A stretch of DNA of 64,000 bases from Microbacterium sp. SA39. GTDB lineage: Bacteria > Actinomycetota > Actinomycetes > Actinomycetales > Microbacteriaceae. Within the stretch, counting starts at the first letter, position 1. Every line of letters starts with the position of its first letter. The notes below the pieces were generated by a model that made no database searches, had not been told where the DNA came from, and worked only from the letters and a program-made list of their open reading frames with translations. The stretch lies in assembly GCF_000967865.1 (NCBI RefSeq), contig NZ_JXRU01000028.1, forward strand, positions 62,001 through 126,000. The letters run 5' to 3'. Position numbers and translations under genes: made by a program. Shown one piece after another: positions 1-8,515 of this stretch.

Positions 1-1
1 G

Positions 2-310
2 CTGTGGGAGAACGATCACGTCCGCGTGCTCGAATACACCGATGCGCCCGGCGACGTCACGACGCCGCACGACCATCCGAACAGCGTCATGGTCACCCTC
101 AGCGACTTCTCCCGTCGCCTGAGTGCGGGCGACCGCACCTTCGACACGGCGCTGCCCGCCGGACAGGCCGTGTGGATACCGGCGCAACGCCACTCGGGCG
201 AGAACACCGGGACGACTCCGACGCACACGATCCTCGTCGAGCTCAAAGGCGCCGCCGCCGGCGAGCAGTCGAGCGGGACGCTGGGGCCGGAACGTCCGAC
301 CGACGACTGA
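2..310 (+). CDS. Cupin-like protein, 3' part
   Basis: The reading frame is open from the window edge to the stop, so the start lies upstream. About 102 residues are visible. They include a cupin-like run, VTTPHDHPNSVMV, in which two His could bind a metal, and then several predicted beta strands ending near TILVELKG. Small cupins of this kind are metal-binding beta-barrel proteins of varied function; no substrate can be inferred. The last 15 residues are polar and probably disordered. Function beyond the fold is unknown. Confidence 0.6.
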   Translation: MWENDHVRVLEYTDAPGDVTTPHDHPNSVMVTLSDFSRRLSAGDRTFDTALPAGQAVWIPAQRHSGENTGTTPTHTILVELKGAAAGEQSSGTLGPERPTDD

Positions 311-455
311 CCATTTCTCCTGCACAGCGAGGAGGAGGGCATCGATCCTCCCCGGGAGACGTTCGACAGCTCGGATCGTGTCGCGCCTGCTGTCCTCGAG
401 CGGCTACCTTTCGGAGAGGGGCTCAGTCGAGCGCCGGTGACCAGGGGGCTGAGCG

Positions 456-1256
456 ATGGCGGACGAGCAGAACGGCGATGCAGCGTCGGAGTCGGTCATC
501 CCGCCGCCTCCGATGGATTCGCCGGGGGTCACCTCGCCCTTCTCGCAGGTCGTCCCGCTGGCTCCCCCGCTGAGTGCCGCGGCTCCCCCTCCGTCGCCCG
601 CTGCACCCCTGCCGCCGTACGCTTCCGCGATACCGTCAGGTCCGTACGACGGCGGGTATCCGGCATCCGCTGCTCCCGCGGGGTACCCGGCACCGGCACC
701 GGCAACGACACCGGCGACGACCTCGAACGTGCTCGGCATCGTGCTGGCCGTGGTCGGCGGGATCGTGGTGCTCGCGGTCGTCGGCGTCGCCATGCTCATC
801 GGACTGCTCGCCTCGTCACCCGACGAGGCGATCCCGGCGCCGGCACCGAGTCCGAGCGCGTTCGTCGAGGAACCGGATGCTCCCTCCGAAGAGTCTCCGT
901 CCGACGAAGAACCGAGCGACGACGCCGCTGCCTCCGGCATCGCGGAGCGGCTCGAGGCGAAGATCGACGAGTACCGGAGGCTGCGCGACTCCGGCGCGCT
1001 CTGGCAGACGATCCCCGACAACGAGTACAACCGCACGGCCGTCACCGCCTTCCTGTATCTGATGACCGACATGAAGGTCGCCACGATCTGGGGCATCGAC
1101 GAGCAGCAGGCGCGGGAGTACGACGAGCGGATGACGATGCTCGAAGAGAAGCTTCTCGCACAGCAGCCGCTGGGCGACGACATCAAGATCACTCTCGAGG
1201 ATCGTGTCTTCACCTACGACGGCGAGACCGGCGAAGGCGGATACACCGACAAGTAG
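456..1256 (+). CDS. Proline-rich single-span membrane protein
   Basis: A 266-residue protein that I do not recognise. Residues 1-85 are rich in Pro, Ala and Gly and probably disordered in the cytoplasm. One hydrophobic span (roughly 89-116, NVLGIVLAVVGGIVVL onward) is followed by an acidic Ser/Pro/Glu linker and a compact helical domain (about 170-266) with many charged residues, probably extracellular. The ATG follows a G-rich stretch that may act as ribosome binding site. The layout is that of many actinobacterial envelope proteins with a Pro-rich tail, a membrane anchor and an outer sensor-like domain. Confidence 0.7.
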   Translation: MADEQNGDAASESVIPPPPMDSPGVTSPFSQVVPLAPPLSAAAPPPSPAAPLPPYASAIPSGPYDGGYPASAAPAGYPAPAPATTPATTSNVLGIVLAVVGGIVVLAVVGVAMLIGLLASSPDEAIPAPAPSPSAFVEEPDAPSEESPSDEEPSDDAAASGIAERLEAKIDEYRRLRDSGALWQTIPDNEYNRTAVTAFLYLMTDMKVATIWGIDEQQAREYDERMTMLEEKLLAQQPLGDDIKITLEDRVFTYDGETGEGGYTDK

Positions 1257-1280
1257 GCGATTTCGAGGGACGGCGCGCGT

Positions 1281-1286
1281 TACGCT
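1281..1286 (+). promoter_or_regulatory. -10 box TACGCT, leaderless start
   Basis: TACGCT ends 6 nt before the GTG at 1293, so transcription should begin at the start codon itself. This supports the GTG as the true start. Confidence 0.5.
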
Positions 1287-1292
1287 CGATCG

Positions 1293-2351
1293 GTGACCTC
1301 CTGGACCAGCACTGCGATCGCCCTGCTGGAAGCCGACGCCAATCGCAGCGCCGACACGCACCTGCACCTGTTCCCGCTGCCGCCCGAGTGGGGCATCGAT
1401 CTGTATCTGAAGGACGAGTCGGTGCATCCGACCGGCTCACTCAAGCACCGCCTGGGCCGCTCGTTGCTGCTCTACGGGCTGGTGAACGGACGCATCCACG
1501 AGGACACCACTCTGGTCGAGTCGTCGAGCGGGTCGACCGCGGTCTCCGAGGCGTATTTCGCGCGGATGCTGGGACTGCCGTTCGTGACCGTCGTGCCGCG
1601 CTCGACCAGCCAGGAGAAGATCGACCTCATCGAGTTCTACGGTGGCCGGTGCCACTTCGTCGACCGCGCCGAGGACATGTCGCCGGAGGCGCAGCGCCTC
1701 GCATCCGACTGCCACGGCCACTACCTCGATCAGTTCACGTTCGCCGAGCGCGCGACCGACTGGCGCGGCAACAACAACATCGCCGAGAGCGTGTTCAGCC
1801 AGCTCGCTCAGGAGCGGCATCCGATCCCCCGCTGGATCGTCGTGGGTGCGGGCACCGGTGGCACGAGCGCGACCTTCGGCCGGTACGTGAAGTACCGCCG
1901 CCATGAAACGCAGATCGCCGTGGTCGACCCGGAGGGTTCCGCCTTCTACGACGGCTGGGCCGGTACTCCCGACGCGCCGGCCGGGCGCCCCAGCCGGATC
2001 GAGGGCATCGGCCGTCCGCGCGTCGAGGCGTCGTTCGTGCCGAGCGTGATCGACGAGATGATCCGGGTTCCGGATGCCGGTTCGATCGCCGCGATCCGGA
2101 TGCTGCGCGACCGCACCCTGCACTGGGCGGGCGGGTCGACGGGCACGAACCTCTACGGCGCGTTCCAGCTCATCGCGCGGATGCGCGCGGCGGGCGAGAC
2201 GGGCAGCGTCGTGACGCTGATCTGCGACAGCGGCATCCGCTACGCCGGCACCTACTACTCCGACGAGTGGGTCGCAGCCCAGGGCTGGGACCTCACCCCG
2301 CACCGCGCGCGGCTCGAGTCGTTCCTCGAGATGGGCGTCTGGGCCGACTGA
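1293..2351 (+). CDS. PLP-dependent cysteine synthase/desulfhydrase family protein (Cds1-like)
   Basis: A 352-residue fold-type II PLP enzyme. The motif [13 protein letters not shown] places the Schiff-base Lys at residue 51, SSSGSTAVS near 78-86 would bind the substrate carboxylate, and a glycine-rich [10 protein letters not shown] near 186-196 would hold the cofactor phosphate. The N-terminus ([17 protein letters not shown]) closely resembles, from memory, Rv3684/Cds1 of Mycobacterium tuberculosis, an L-cysteine desulfhydrase releasing H2S, pyruvate and ammonia. Length fits that family. Monocistronic by context. A role as cysteine synthase cannot be excluded from sequence alone. Confidence 0.85.
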   Translation: MTSWTSTAIALLEADANRSADTHLHLFPLPPEWGIDLYLKDESVHPTGSLKHRLGRSLLLYGLVNGRIHEDTTLVESSSGSTAVSEAYFARMLGLPFVTVVPRSTSQEKIDLIEFYGGRCHFVDRAEDMSPEAQRLASDCHGHYLDQFTFAERATDWRGNNNIAESVFSQLAQERHPIPRWIVVGAGTGGTSATFGRYVKYRRHETQIAVVDPEGSAFYDGWAGTPDAPAGRPSRIEGIGRPRVEASFVPSVIDEMIRVPDAGSIAAIRMLRDRTLHWAGGSTGTNLYGAFQLIARMRAAGETGSVVTLICDSGIRYAGTYYSDEWVAAQGWDLTPHRARLESFLEMGVWAD

Positions 2352-2364
2352 GCCCGGCCGCTCG

Positions 2365-2451
2365 CGTTCACAATTCAGTCTGTTCTCTTCGGGCGGGCGA
2401 GAATCGGCGGTTTCGGGCTCGATCCGGAACATTCTTGCTGAATTGTGAACG
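2365..2451. repeat. Intergenic palindromic element, copy 1
   Basis: CGTTCACAATTCAG at 2365-2378 is repeated as its exact reverse complement at 2438-2451, a 14-bp perfect stem around 59 bp. The inner part contains TTTCGGGCTCGATCCGG, which resembles the core of the element at 18047-18107 although the stem differs. It lies between a gene end and the promoter of the ACT-domain gene and touches that gene's -10 region. Confidence 0.7.
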
Positions 2452-2453
2452 GC

Positions 2454-2459
2454 TACGCT
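2454..2459 (+). promoter_or_regulatory. -10 box TACGCT, leaderless start
   Basis: TACGCT ends 6 nt before the ATG at 2466. It favours 2466 over an upstream in-frame ATG at 2445. Confidence 0.5.
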
Positions 2460-2465
2460 GGCCGC

Positions 2466-2981
2466 ATGACCACTCTGATCCTCACCGTCGCCGGGGCCGA
2501 TCGCCCAGGCCTCGTCGCCGCCGTGGCCGATGTCGTCGATGCGCACGGAGGCAACTGGGAGAACAGCTCACTGGCCGAGCTCGCCGGTACGTTCGCGGGC
2601 GTGATCGAGGTGTCGGTCGCCGACGACCGCGCGGCCGATCTGCAGACCGGATTGCGCGCGCTGCAGGGCCAGGGGCTGCTGACCCTCGCGGTGCTCACCG
2701 GAACGCCCGACGCCGACCCCGAGGACGAGCAGCTGCTCACGATCCAGGTGCTCGGCAACGATCGCCACGGCATCGTCCGCGAGATCTCGACTGTGCTGAG
2801 CGCCCATGCGCTGAGCATCGAGGAGCTGGCGACCGAGACCAGGGATGCCGCGATGGCCGGCGGCCGTCTGTTCGAGGCATCCGTCACCGCGCGTGTTCCG
2901 GCGACGGTCGACGTCGACGCGCTCCGCGATGACCTCGAGCGCATCGCCGCCGAGATCCAGGTCGATATCACGCTCGGCTGA
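2466..2981 (+). CDS. Double-ACT-domain protein, GcvR-like
   Basis: A 171-residue protein made of two ACT domains (about 1-75 and 88-168). Each opens with a beta strand followed by a DRPGLV- or DRHGIV-type turn (GADRPGLVAAVADVV; GNDRHGIVREISTVL), the classic amino-acid-binding signature. Such proteins resemble GcvR, the glycine cleavage regulator of Gammaproteobacteria, but in Actinobacteria their target is not established. No DNA-binding domain is present, so it would act by binding an amino acid and a partner protein. The downstream end is flanked by a palindromic element. Confidence 0.8.
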   Translation: MTTLILTVAGADRPGLVAAVADVVDAHGGNWENSSLAELAGTFAGVIEVSVADDRAADLQTGLRALQGQGLLTLAVLTGTPDADPEDEQLLTIQVLGNDRHGIVREISTVLSAHALSIEELATETRDAAMAGGRLFEASVTARVPATVDVDALRDDLERIAAEIQVDITLG

Positions 2982-2996
2982 GGCCATCCACCCGGG

Positions 2997-3057
2997 TTTC
3001 GAATCGCGCAACTTGTCGATTGTCTGGCCTATTTCCGACCAGTTGCGCGATTCGAAA
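2997..3057. repeat. Intergenic palindromic element, copy 2
   Basis: A 17-bp perfect inverted repeat: TTTCGAATCGCGCAACT at 2997-3013 and its reverse complement at 3041-3057, with a 27-nt interior that includes TATTTCCGACC. The first 12 bp of the stem are identical to those of the copy at 18047-18107. It lies between two convergent genes and could also act as a bidirectional terminator, though no U-tract follows. Confidence 0.8.
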
Positions 3058-3074
3058 GTCGGAAGGCACGGGTA

Positions 3075-3758
3075 CTACCCCTCGACGTCGGTGTACTTGC
3101 GGACCCAGTACTCCGTGTACGCCACGTGCGCGGATGCCGCGGCCGAGGCCGCGACCGGATCGGCATCCGCGAGTCCGCGCAGGATCGCCCGGTGCCCGGC
3201 ATCCGAGTGCAGCTTGAGCTCGGCAGCGTCGTGCACGTCGTGGATCCGGTAGGCCCGCGACCGCGACCGCAGCACATCGATCAGGCTGGTCAGGGCGTCA
3301 TTGCCCGCGACTTTCGAGATGGTCATGTGGAACTCGTGGTCGAGCCGGGAGTGATCCTCGAAGTCGTCACTGCCCTCGATCTCGCCGAGCAGCGCGTCGA
3401 GCCGGGAGACCGTCTCGGCGTCCATCCGCGCCGCGGCGAGCGCTGCCGCATGCGGTTCGAGCACCCGGCGCAGTTCGGTGAGTTCCAGCACGCCCGCCAT
3501 CGGCAGCAGGCCGACCGTGAGCGACAGGCTGCCGATGAGGTCGGCGGCGCGCAGCTCGCTCACGTAGCTTCCCGATCCGTGCCGGGTGTCGAGCACTCCG
3601 AGGGCGGCCAGCATCCGGATCGCCTCGCGCAGCGATCCGCGAGAGACGCCCAGCCGTTCGCACAGCTCGCCCTCGCTCGGCAGCCGATCGCCGGGCCGCA
3701 GTGCGCCGTCGGCGATGAGCGCCCGCAGCCCGTGCAGCGCCGTGTCCAACGCGCTCAT
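3075..3758 (-). CDS. GntR-family regulator, FadR (FCD) type
   Basis: A 227-residue transcription factor with an N-terminal winged helix (about 5-70, containing LRPGDRLPSEGELCERLGVSRGSLREAIRML) and a C-terminal all-helical FCD domain (about 90-215) with the Asp/His residues (LDHEFHMTI, HRAILRGL) that often hold a metal and a carboxylate ligand. The start chosen has AGAGAGGAA just upstream; a GTG 18 nt earlier (3776) also has a good ribosome binding site and adds six residues. It is divergent from the aminotransferase/ABC operon, whose promoter holds two matches to the FadR-type operator, so it probably represses that operon until an acidic ligand binds. Confidence 0.9.
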   Translation of the reverse strand: MSALDTALHGLRALIADGALRPGDRLPSEGELCERLGVSRGSLREAIRMLAALGVLDTRHGSGSYVSELRAADLIGSLSLTVGLLPMAGVLELTELRRVLEPHAAALAAARMDAETVSRLDALLGEIEGSDDFEDHSRLDHEFHMTISKVAGNDALTSLIDVLRSRSRAYRIHDVHDAAELKLHSDAGHRAILRGLADADPVAASAAASAHVAYTEYWVRKYTDVEG

Positions 3759-3811
3759 CGTGTTCCTCTCTGGCACCCGAATCTCCTGTGAGTCTGTCGG
3801 ACGTGCATCGC

Positions 3812-3840
3812 TTGACCAACTTGTATGACGACTTTATTAA
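3812..3840 (+). promoter_or_regulatory. Promoter of aminotransferase/ABC operon
   Basis: TTGACC at 3812-3817 and TATTAA at 3835-3840 are spaced by 17 bp, close to a vegetative actinobacterial promoter. Transcription would start near 3847, leaving a leader of about 75 nt before the ATG at 3922. Confidence 0.55.
3821..3831. promoter_or_regulatory. Candidate GntR/FadR-type operator 1
   Basis: TTGTATGACGA fits the FadR-subfamily consensus TnGTnnnACnA and lies in the -35/-10 spacer, where a bound repressor would exclude RNA polymerase. Confidence 0.5.
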
Positions 3841-3883
3841 ATTGTGCCGGATTTCTAGCGCAAGAGAACATGCTGTGGCAAAG

Positions 3884-3894
3884 TTGTGCAACAA
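3884..3894. promoter_or_regulatory. Candidate GntR/FadR-type operator 2
   Basis: TTGTGCAACAA also fits TnGTnnnACnA and is the core of the palindrome AGTTGTGCAACAACT (3882-3896). Its centre is 63 bp from that of operator 1, six helical turns, so both lie on one DNA face and could be bridged by a regulator tetramer. Confidence 0.5.
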
Positions 3895-3921
3895 CTCCCC
3901 CCGACCCGTTGATGAGGATCC

Positions 3922-5157
3922 ATGCAGGCCACCGGTTTCCCCGCTCCGCTCCGACTGAAGTCGTTCGACCGCGCGCGGGATGCCTGGCCGCTGGATCCGG
4001 ACATCGTCCACCTCAATCACGGGTCCTTCGGCGCCGTCCCGGCATCCGTCGTCGCCCAACAGGATGCCCTGCGCCGCCAGGCCGACCTCAGCCCGGTCGA
4101 GTGGTTCCCGCGCATCGCCGAGCGCGTCCGCGCAGCACGCGAGCGCACCGCTCCGTTCGTGGGCGCCCGCCCCGAGGACAGCGCCTTCGTTCCGAACGCG
4201 TCCGCGGCCGCCACCGTGGTCTACAACGCCCTTCGCCTGGAGCACGGCGACGAGATCCTCGTCACCGACCAGGGCTACGGCGCGATCACGATGGGCGCGC
4301 AGCGTCTGGCCCGCCGCTTCGGTGCGACCGTGCGCGTCGTCGAACTCCCGCTGCTCGGGGACGACGACGAGATCGTCGAGCGCTTCGCCGACGCGCTGAC
4401 CCCGCAGACGCGGCTCATCGTCGTCGACCAGATCACCTCGCCGACCGCCCGCGTGCTTCCCACCCGGCGCATCGCCGAGCTCGCCGCCGAGCGCGGCATC
4501 CGCACCCTCGTCGACGGCGCCCACGCCCCCGGCCTGATCCCGGATGCCGCGGCCGTCGCCGGCGGCGACTGGTGGTTCGGCAACCTGCACAAGTGGCCCT
4601 GCGCCCCGCGCGGCTCGGCCCTGCTCGTCACTCGGACCCACGACCGCGAGGAGCTGTGGCCGCTGATCGACTCGTGGGCCGCGCACGAGCCGTTCCCGAC
4701 GCGCTTCGACACGCAGGGCACGATCGACGCCACGACGTATCTCGCCACCCCCGCCGCGATCGAGTTCGTCGAGAGCGAGTACGGCTGGGAGCGGGCACGT
4801 GAGGCGATGGCCCTCATGGCGGATGCCGGTGCGGAGATCATCGCGGAGGGATTCCGCCCCTTCGCCGACGAGGACCCGCTCACCCCGCTTCCCTCCCCCG
4901 TGCCGTCGATGCGGCTCGTCCGGCTCCCGCTCGGACTCGGCGCCACACGCGAGGAGGCCGACGCGCTGCGCATGGAGCTGCTCGACCAGACCGGGGTCGA
5001 GACCGCGTTCACCAGCTTCCGTGGCATCGGCTACTTCCGCCTGTCGGCGCATCTGTACACCGAAGCGTCCGACTTCGAGGCCTTCGTCGAGCGCTGCATC
5101 CCGCAGATCCTGCAGCGCGCCGGCATCCGGCCCACGGCATCCGTCGTCACCCCCTGA
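3922..5157 (+). CDS. Class V aminotransferase (isopenicillin-N-epimerase-like)
   Basis: A 411-residue fold-type I PLP enzyme. LNHGSFGAVP (about 32-41) is the typical N-terminal substrate loop, VDGAHAPG holds the Asp/His pair at the PLP ring, and NLHKWPCAPRG gives Lys 224 for the Schiff base. Length and the HGSFG motif fit the isopenicillin N epimerase/cysteine desulfurase-like group, which includes epimerases, lyases and transaminases. It is first in an operon with an ABC importer and divergent from a FadR-type regulator, so it probably acts on the imported compound or its derivative. The specific substrate is unknown. Confidence 0.85.
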   Translation: MQATGFPAPLRLKSFDRARDAWPLDPDIVHLNHGSFGAVPASVVAQQDALRRQADLSPVEWFPRIAERVRAARERTAPFVGARPEDSAFVPNASAAATVVYNALRLEHGDEILVTDQGYGAITMGAQRLARRFGATVRVVELPLLGDDDEIVERFADALTPQTRLIVVDQITSPTARVLPTRRIAELAAERGIRTLVDGAHAPGLIPDAAAVAGGDWWFGNLHKWPCAPRGSALLVTRTHDREELWPLIDSWAAHEPFPTRFDTQGTIDATTYLATPAAIEFVESEYGWERAREAMALMADAGAEIIAEGFRPFADEDPLTPLPSPVPSMRLVRLPLGLGATREEADALRMELLDQTGVETAFTSFRGIGYFRLSAHLYTEASDFEAFVERCIPQILQRAGIRPTASVVTP

Positions 5158-5227
5158 CCCGTCCCCCCACCCGAGCACGACTCACCAACAGCACCACCCA
5201 CCCGAAACACCAACTGAGAGGCACATC

Positions 5228-6538
5228 GTGAAGAACAAGATCTTGACGACAGCAGCAGGATTCGGCACCGTCGCCGTCCTCGCGCTCACCGGCTGCTCCG
5301 CCGGAGGCGGCCCGTCCGCCGACGGCACCGTCACCCTGCAGATGGTCGAGAGCCTGACGAACCCGGCCCGCACCGAGCTCATCCGCGGCCTGCTCGATGA
5401 CTTCGAGAAGGAGAACCCGAAGATCAAGGTCAAGCTGGTCTCGCCGCCGACCGAGCAGGCCGACGCGAAGATCCAGCAGATGCTGCAGTCCGGCAAGGGC
5501 GTCGACCTCCTCGAGGTGCGCGACATCACCGTCGGACCGTTCGCGAACAACGGCTGGCTCTACGACCTGACCGACGACGTGAAGGACTGGGACGGGTGGG
5601 ACGCCCTCACCGACAACGCCAAGTCCGCGTCGGTCGCCGAGGACGGCAAGAGCTACTTCGTGCCCTACGGCTTCTACGGCCTGTCGCTGTTCTACCGCAC
5701 CGACCTCGTCGAGGCGGCCGGCTTCGACGGCCCGCCGAAGAGCTGGGAAGAGCTGCTCGAGCAGGCGTCCGCCATCCAGGACCCGTCGAACAACGTGTAC
5801 GGCTACGCCTTCCGTGGCGGTCCCAACGCGAACAGCAACGTCGTCGCGGCGATCGAGGCGTACACGATCGACGACCTGAACGTCGACGACGCCTTCCTGA
5901 TGGAGGACGGCTCGACGATCTTCGCCGCACCCGAGGCGCAGGATGCCGTGGACGACTACTTCGCGCTGTTCGAGCAGGCCTCTCCGCCGTCGGCCGTGTC
6001 GTGGGGCTACCCCGAGATGGTCGCCGGCTTCACGAACGGCACGACCGCGTTCCTGCTGCAGGACCCCGAGGTCATCGCGACCGTGCAGGACTCCTCGCTG
6101 ACCGAGGACCAGTGGGACACCGCTCCGCTGCTCACCGGTCCGTCGGGCAAGGCCGCGCAGCCGCTGGCCGTCGCCGGCTGGGGCGTCGCCGAGGCGAGCG
6201 AGAACAAGGAGGCGGCGGTGAAGCTGGTCGAGTTCCTCTCCTCCGCCGAGCCCGCGACCGAGTTCGCGCAGGCCAACAGCCTGGTGCCGATCATCACCGA
6301 AGCGGCCGACGACGAGTTCTACTCCACCGGACCGTGGACGAGCTACGTCACGATGACCGAAGACCCGGACACCTACGTCAACGTGCGCCAGCCGCGCGGT
6401 GTCAGCTGGTGGACCGAGTGGATCCAGAAGTCCGACCAGGACGTGCAGAACGTGCTGCTGGGCAACATGAGCACCGAGGAGCTGCTCGCATCGTGGGATC
6501 AGTTCTGGACCGAGAAGTACGCCGCGGAGAAGGGCTGA
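5228..6538 (+). CDS. ABC importer substrate-binding lipoprotein
   Basis: A 436-residue extracellular solute-binding protein of family 1 (sugar type). The GTG start follows GAGAGG. The signal peptide (KNKILTTAAGFGTVAVLALTGC) ends in the lipobox LTGC, so the mature protein is a lipoprotein. The rest has the two-lobe pattern with AQANSLVPIITEA and late Trp-rich segments typical of the ugpB/malE-like group. It lies 70 bp after the aminotransferase and immediately before two permeases. The ligand is probably a sugar or sugar-like compound, unproven. Confidence 0.9.
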   Translation: MKNKILTTAAGFGTVAVLALTGCSAGGGPSADGTVTLQMVESLTNPARTELIRGLLDDFEKENPKIKVKLVSPPTEQADAKIQQMLQSGKGVDLLEVRDITVGPFANNGWLYDLTDDVKDWDGWDALTDNAKSASVAEDGKSYFVPYGFYGLSLFYRTDLVEAAGFDGPPKSWEELLEQASAIQDPSNNVYGYAFRGGPNANSNVVAAIEAYTIDDLNVDDAFLMEDGSTIFAAPEAQDAVDDYFALFEQASPPSAVSWGYPEMVAGFTNGTTAFLLQDPEVIATVQDSSLTEDQWDTAPLLTGPSGKAAQPLAVAGWGVAEASENKEAAVKLVEFLSSAEPATEFAQANSLVPIITEAADDEFYSTGPWTSYVTMTEDPDTYVNVRQPRGVSWWTEWIQKSDQDVQNVLLGNMSTEELLASWDQFWTEKYAAEKG

Positions 6539-6541
6539 CCC

Positions 6542-7504
6542 GTGGCCCTGACCGCTCGTGAGGGAGGCTCCGCCGCCGCTGCATCCGTGCAGTCGCGCGG
6601 CGGGGCCTCCCCCGGCCCTCGCCGCCGGCAGTTCCGTGGCCGGCACGCGCTGACGCTCCTGGCCTTCATGGCCCCGGCGATCGTCTTCGTGTGCTGGTTC
6701 ACGTACTGGCCGATGCTGCAGGGCGCCCGCATGGCCTTCCACGACTGGAATCTCTGGGACCTCACCTCGACCCCGTTCGTCGGCTTCGACAACTTCGTCA
6801 CGGTGTTCCAGGATCCCGCGTTCCCGATCGTCGCCTGGAACTCGATCCTCTGGGTCGTCGGCTCCCTCGTGCCGCAGTTGGTGATCGGGTTCCTGATCGC
6901 CCTCGCCCTGCGCAAGCGGTTCCGCTTCCGCGGGCTGTATCAGGCGCTCGTCTTCTTCCCGTGGGCGGTGTCGGGCTTCCTGATCGGGATGCTGTTCCGC
7001 TGGATGTTCAACGCCGAGTTCGGGGTCGTCAACGACCTGCTCATGAAGGCCGGGTTCATCGACGCCCCGCTGCCGTGGCTGGCCGATCCGAAGCTCGCGA
7101 TGTTCGCGGTGATCGTGGCGAACATCTGGTACGGCGTGACGTTCTTCGCGATCATGATCCTCGCGGCGCTGCAGTCGGTGCCCGACGAGATGCTCGAGGC
7201 TGCGAGCCTCGACGGCGCCGGCAAGGTGCGGCAGCTGTTCTCGATCATCATCCCGTACATCTCGGTGACGCTCTTGCTGACGGTCCTGCTGCGCGTGATC
7301 TGGATCTTCAACTTCCCCGACATCATCTACGCCATGACCAACGGCGGGCCCGCGAACCAGACGCACATCATCACCACCTGGATGATCAACTACACCCAGC
7401 AGGGCAACTACGGCATCGCGAGCGCGATCGGCCTCATCGTCGTCGCGTTCCTGTTCGTGTTCTGCGCGTTCTACCTGATGGCGATGCGGAAGGCCCAGCG
7501 ATGA
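6542..7504 (+). CDS. ABC importer permease, MalF/UgpA-like
   Basis: A 320-residue inner-membrane permease with about six membrane spans after a 35-residue cytoplasmic tail. The EAA loop, PDEMLEAASLDGAGKVRQLF, is near residues 216-235 and would dock on the ATPase. The GTG start is 3 nt after the binding-protein stop, and the stop overlaps the next permease as ATGA, so translation is coupled. The order lipoprotein, MalF-like, MalG-like is standard for family 1 sugar importers. Confidence 0.92.
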   Translation: MALTAREGGSAAAASVQSRGGASPGPRRRQFRGRHALTLLAFMAPAIVFVCWFTYWPMLQGARMAFHDWNLWDLTSTPFVGFDNFVTVFQDPAFPIVAWNSILWVVGSLVPQLVIGFLIALALRKRFRFRGLYQALVFFPWAVSGFLIGMLFRWMFNAEFGVVNDLLMKAGFIDAPLPWLADPKLAMFAVIVANIWYGVTFFAIMILAALQSVPDEMLEAASLDGAGKVRQLFSIIIPYISVTLLLTVLLRVIWIFNFPDIIYAMTNGGPANQTHIITTWMINYTQQGNYGIASAIGLIVVAFLFVFCAFYLMAMRKAQR

Positions 7505-8406
7505 CTGTCACTGCGAGCACCATGACCGAGACCCGTCGGCTCACCGTGCCGGACCCCGCGAAGGCTCCGCGGCCGAAGCGCCGGGTCACGGTGGGCGGCA
7601 TCGTGCGGGTCGTGGGCCTCGGGCTCTGGCTCGTGATCACGCTGTTCCCGCTGTACTGGATCGCGCTCACCTCGATCAAGTCGCCGGGCACGATCAACAC
7701 CTTCCCGATCGAGTACTGGCCGAGCGAGCCCTCGTTCGAGAACTACGTCAGCCTCTTCCAGCAGAGCTCGTTCGCCGTGTTCCTCGGCAACTCGGCGCTG
7801 GTCGCGATCGTCGCAGGAGCCGTGGCGACGCTGATCGCGCTGCTGAGCGCCTACGTGATCGCGCGCTTCGAGTTCCGGGGCAAGGGCGCGGTGCTGATCG
7901 CCTTCCTGCTGACGCAGATGATCCCGGCGTTCATCGCCCTCGGACCGCTGTACTCGATGATGACCGACCTCGGCCTCGTCGACACGAAGCCCGGCCTGAT
8001 CCTCGTGTACATCGCGATCTGCATCCCGTTCTCGACGGTCATGCTGCGCGGCTTCTTCGAGAACGTGCCCGACGCTCTCGAAGAGGCGGCGATGATCGAC
8101 GGATGCTCCCGCCTCGGGGCCCTGTTCCGCGTGCTGGTGCCGGTCATGACCCCCGGCATCATCGCGGCGTTCATCTTCAACTTCGTGAACTGCTGGAACG
8201 AGCTGTTCCTGTCGGTCGTGCTGATGAACACCGACGAGAACCGCACGGTGCCCTCGGCGCTGAACGGCTTCATCTCGACGTTCAACATCGACTGGGGCTC
8301 GATGAGCGCCGCAGCCGTGCTGACGATCCTGCCGACCATGGTGATGTTCGCGCTGGCGAGCCGCTGGATCGTGCAGGGCCTGACGGCCGGTGCGGTGAAG
8401 GAGTAA
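7501..8406 (+). CDS. ABC importer permease, MalG/UgpE-like
   Basis: A 301-residue permease with six predicted spans and an EAA loop (PDALEEAAMIDGCSRLGALF) near 190-209. It overlaps the upstream permease by 4 nt. No ATP-binding subunit follows; in Actinobacteria a shared MsiK-like ATPase encoded elsewhere normally energises such importers. The operon ends here at a large inverted repeat between convergent genes. Confidence 0.92.
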   Translation: MTVTASTMTETRRLTVPDPAKAPRPKRRVTVGGIVRVVGLGLWLVITLFPLYWIALTSIKSPGTINTFPIEYWPSEPSFENYVSLFQQSSFAVFLGNSALVAIVAGAVATLIALLSAYVIARFEFRGKGAVLIAFLLTQMIPAFIALGPLYSMMTDLGLVDTKPGLILVYIAICIPFSTVMLRGFFENVPDALEEAAMIDGCSRLGALFRVLVPVMTPGIIAAFIFNFVNCWNELFLSVVLMNTDENRTVPSALNGFISTFNIDWGSMSAAAVLTILPTMVMFALASRWIVQGLTAGAVKE

Positions 8407-8419
8407 CGCCTTTCTCACA

Positions 8420-8495
8420 CCGAGACCCCCGGTTATCGCCGAGACCCCCGCCTGCGGACGTCTGCAGACGGGGGTCTCGGCGTGAAACCGGGGTT
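8420..8495. terminator. Nested inverted repeat between convergent genes
   Basis: CGCCGAGACCCCCG (8437-8450) pairs exactly with CGGGGGTCTCGGCG (8469-8482), and the flanking ACCCCCGGTT (about 8425-8434) nearly pairs with AACCGGGGTT (about 8486-8495). The left arms are also direct repeats of CCGAGACCCCCG. It lies between a gene ending at 8406 and one ending at 8516, so a bidirectional terminator is likely, though its size also fits a dispersed palindromic repeat. Confidence 0.6.
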
Positions 8496-8515
8496 TCAGC
8501 GGCAGGTGCGGGCGC

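Noticed and set aside
5147..7366. A 739-codon minus-strand frame opposite the ABC importer
   Set aside because: Arg/His-rich shadow with no domain; the plus strand has clear ABC genes.
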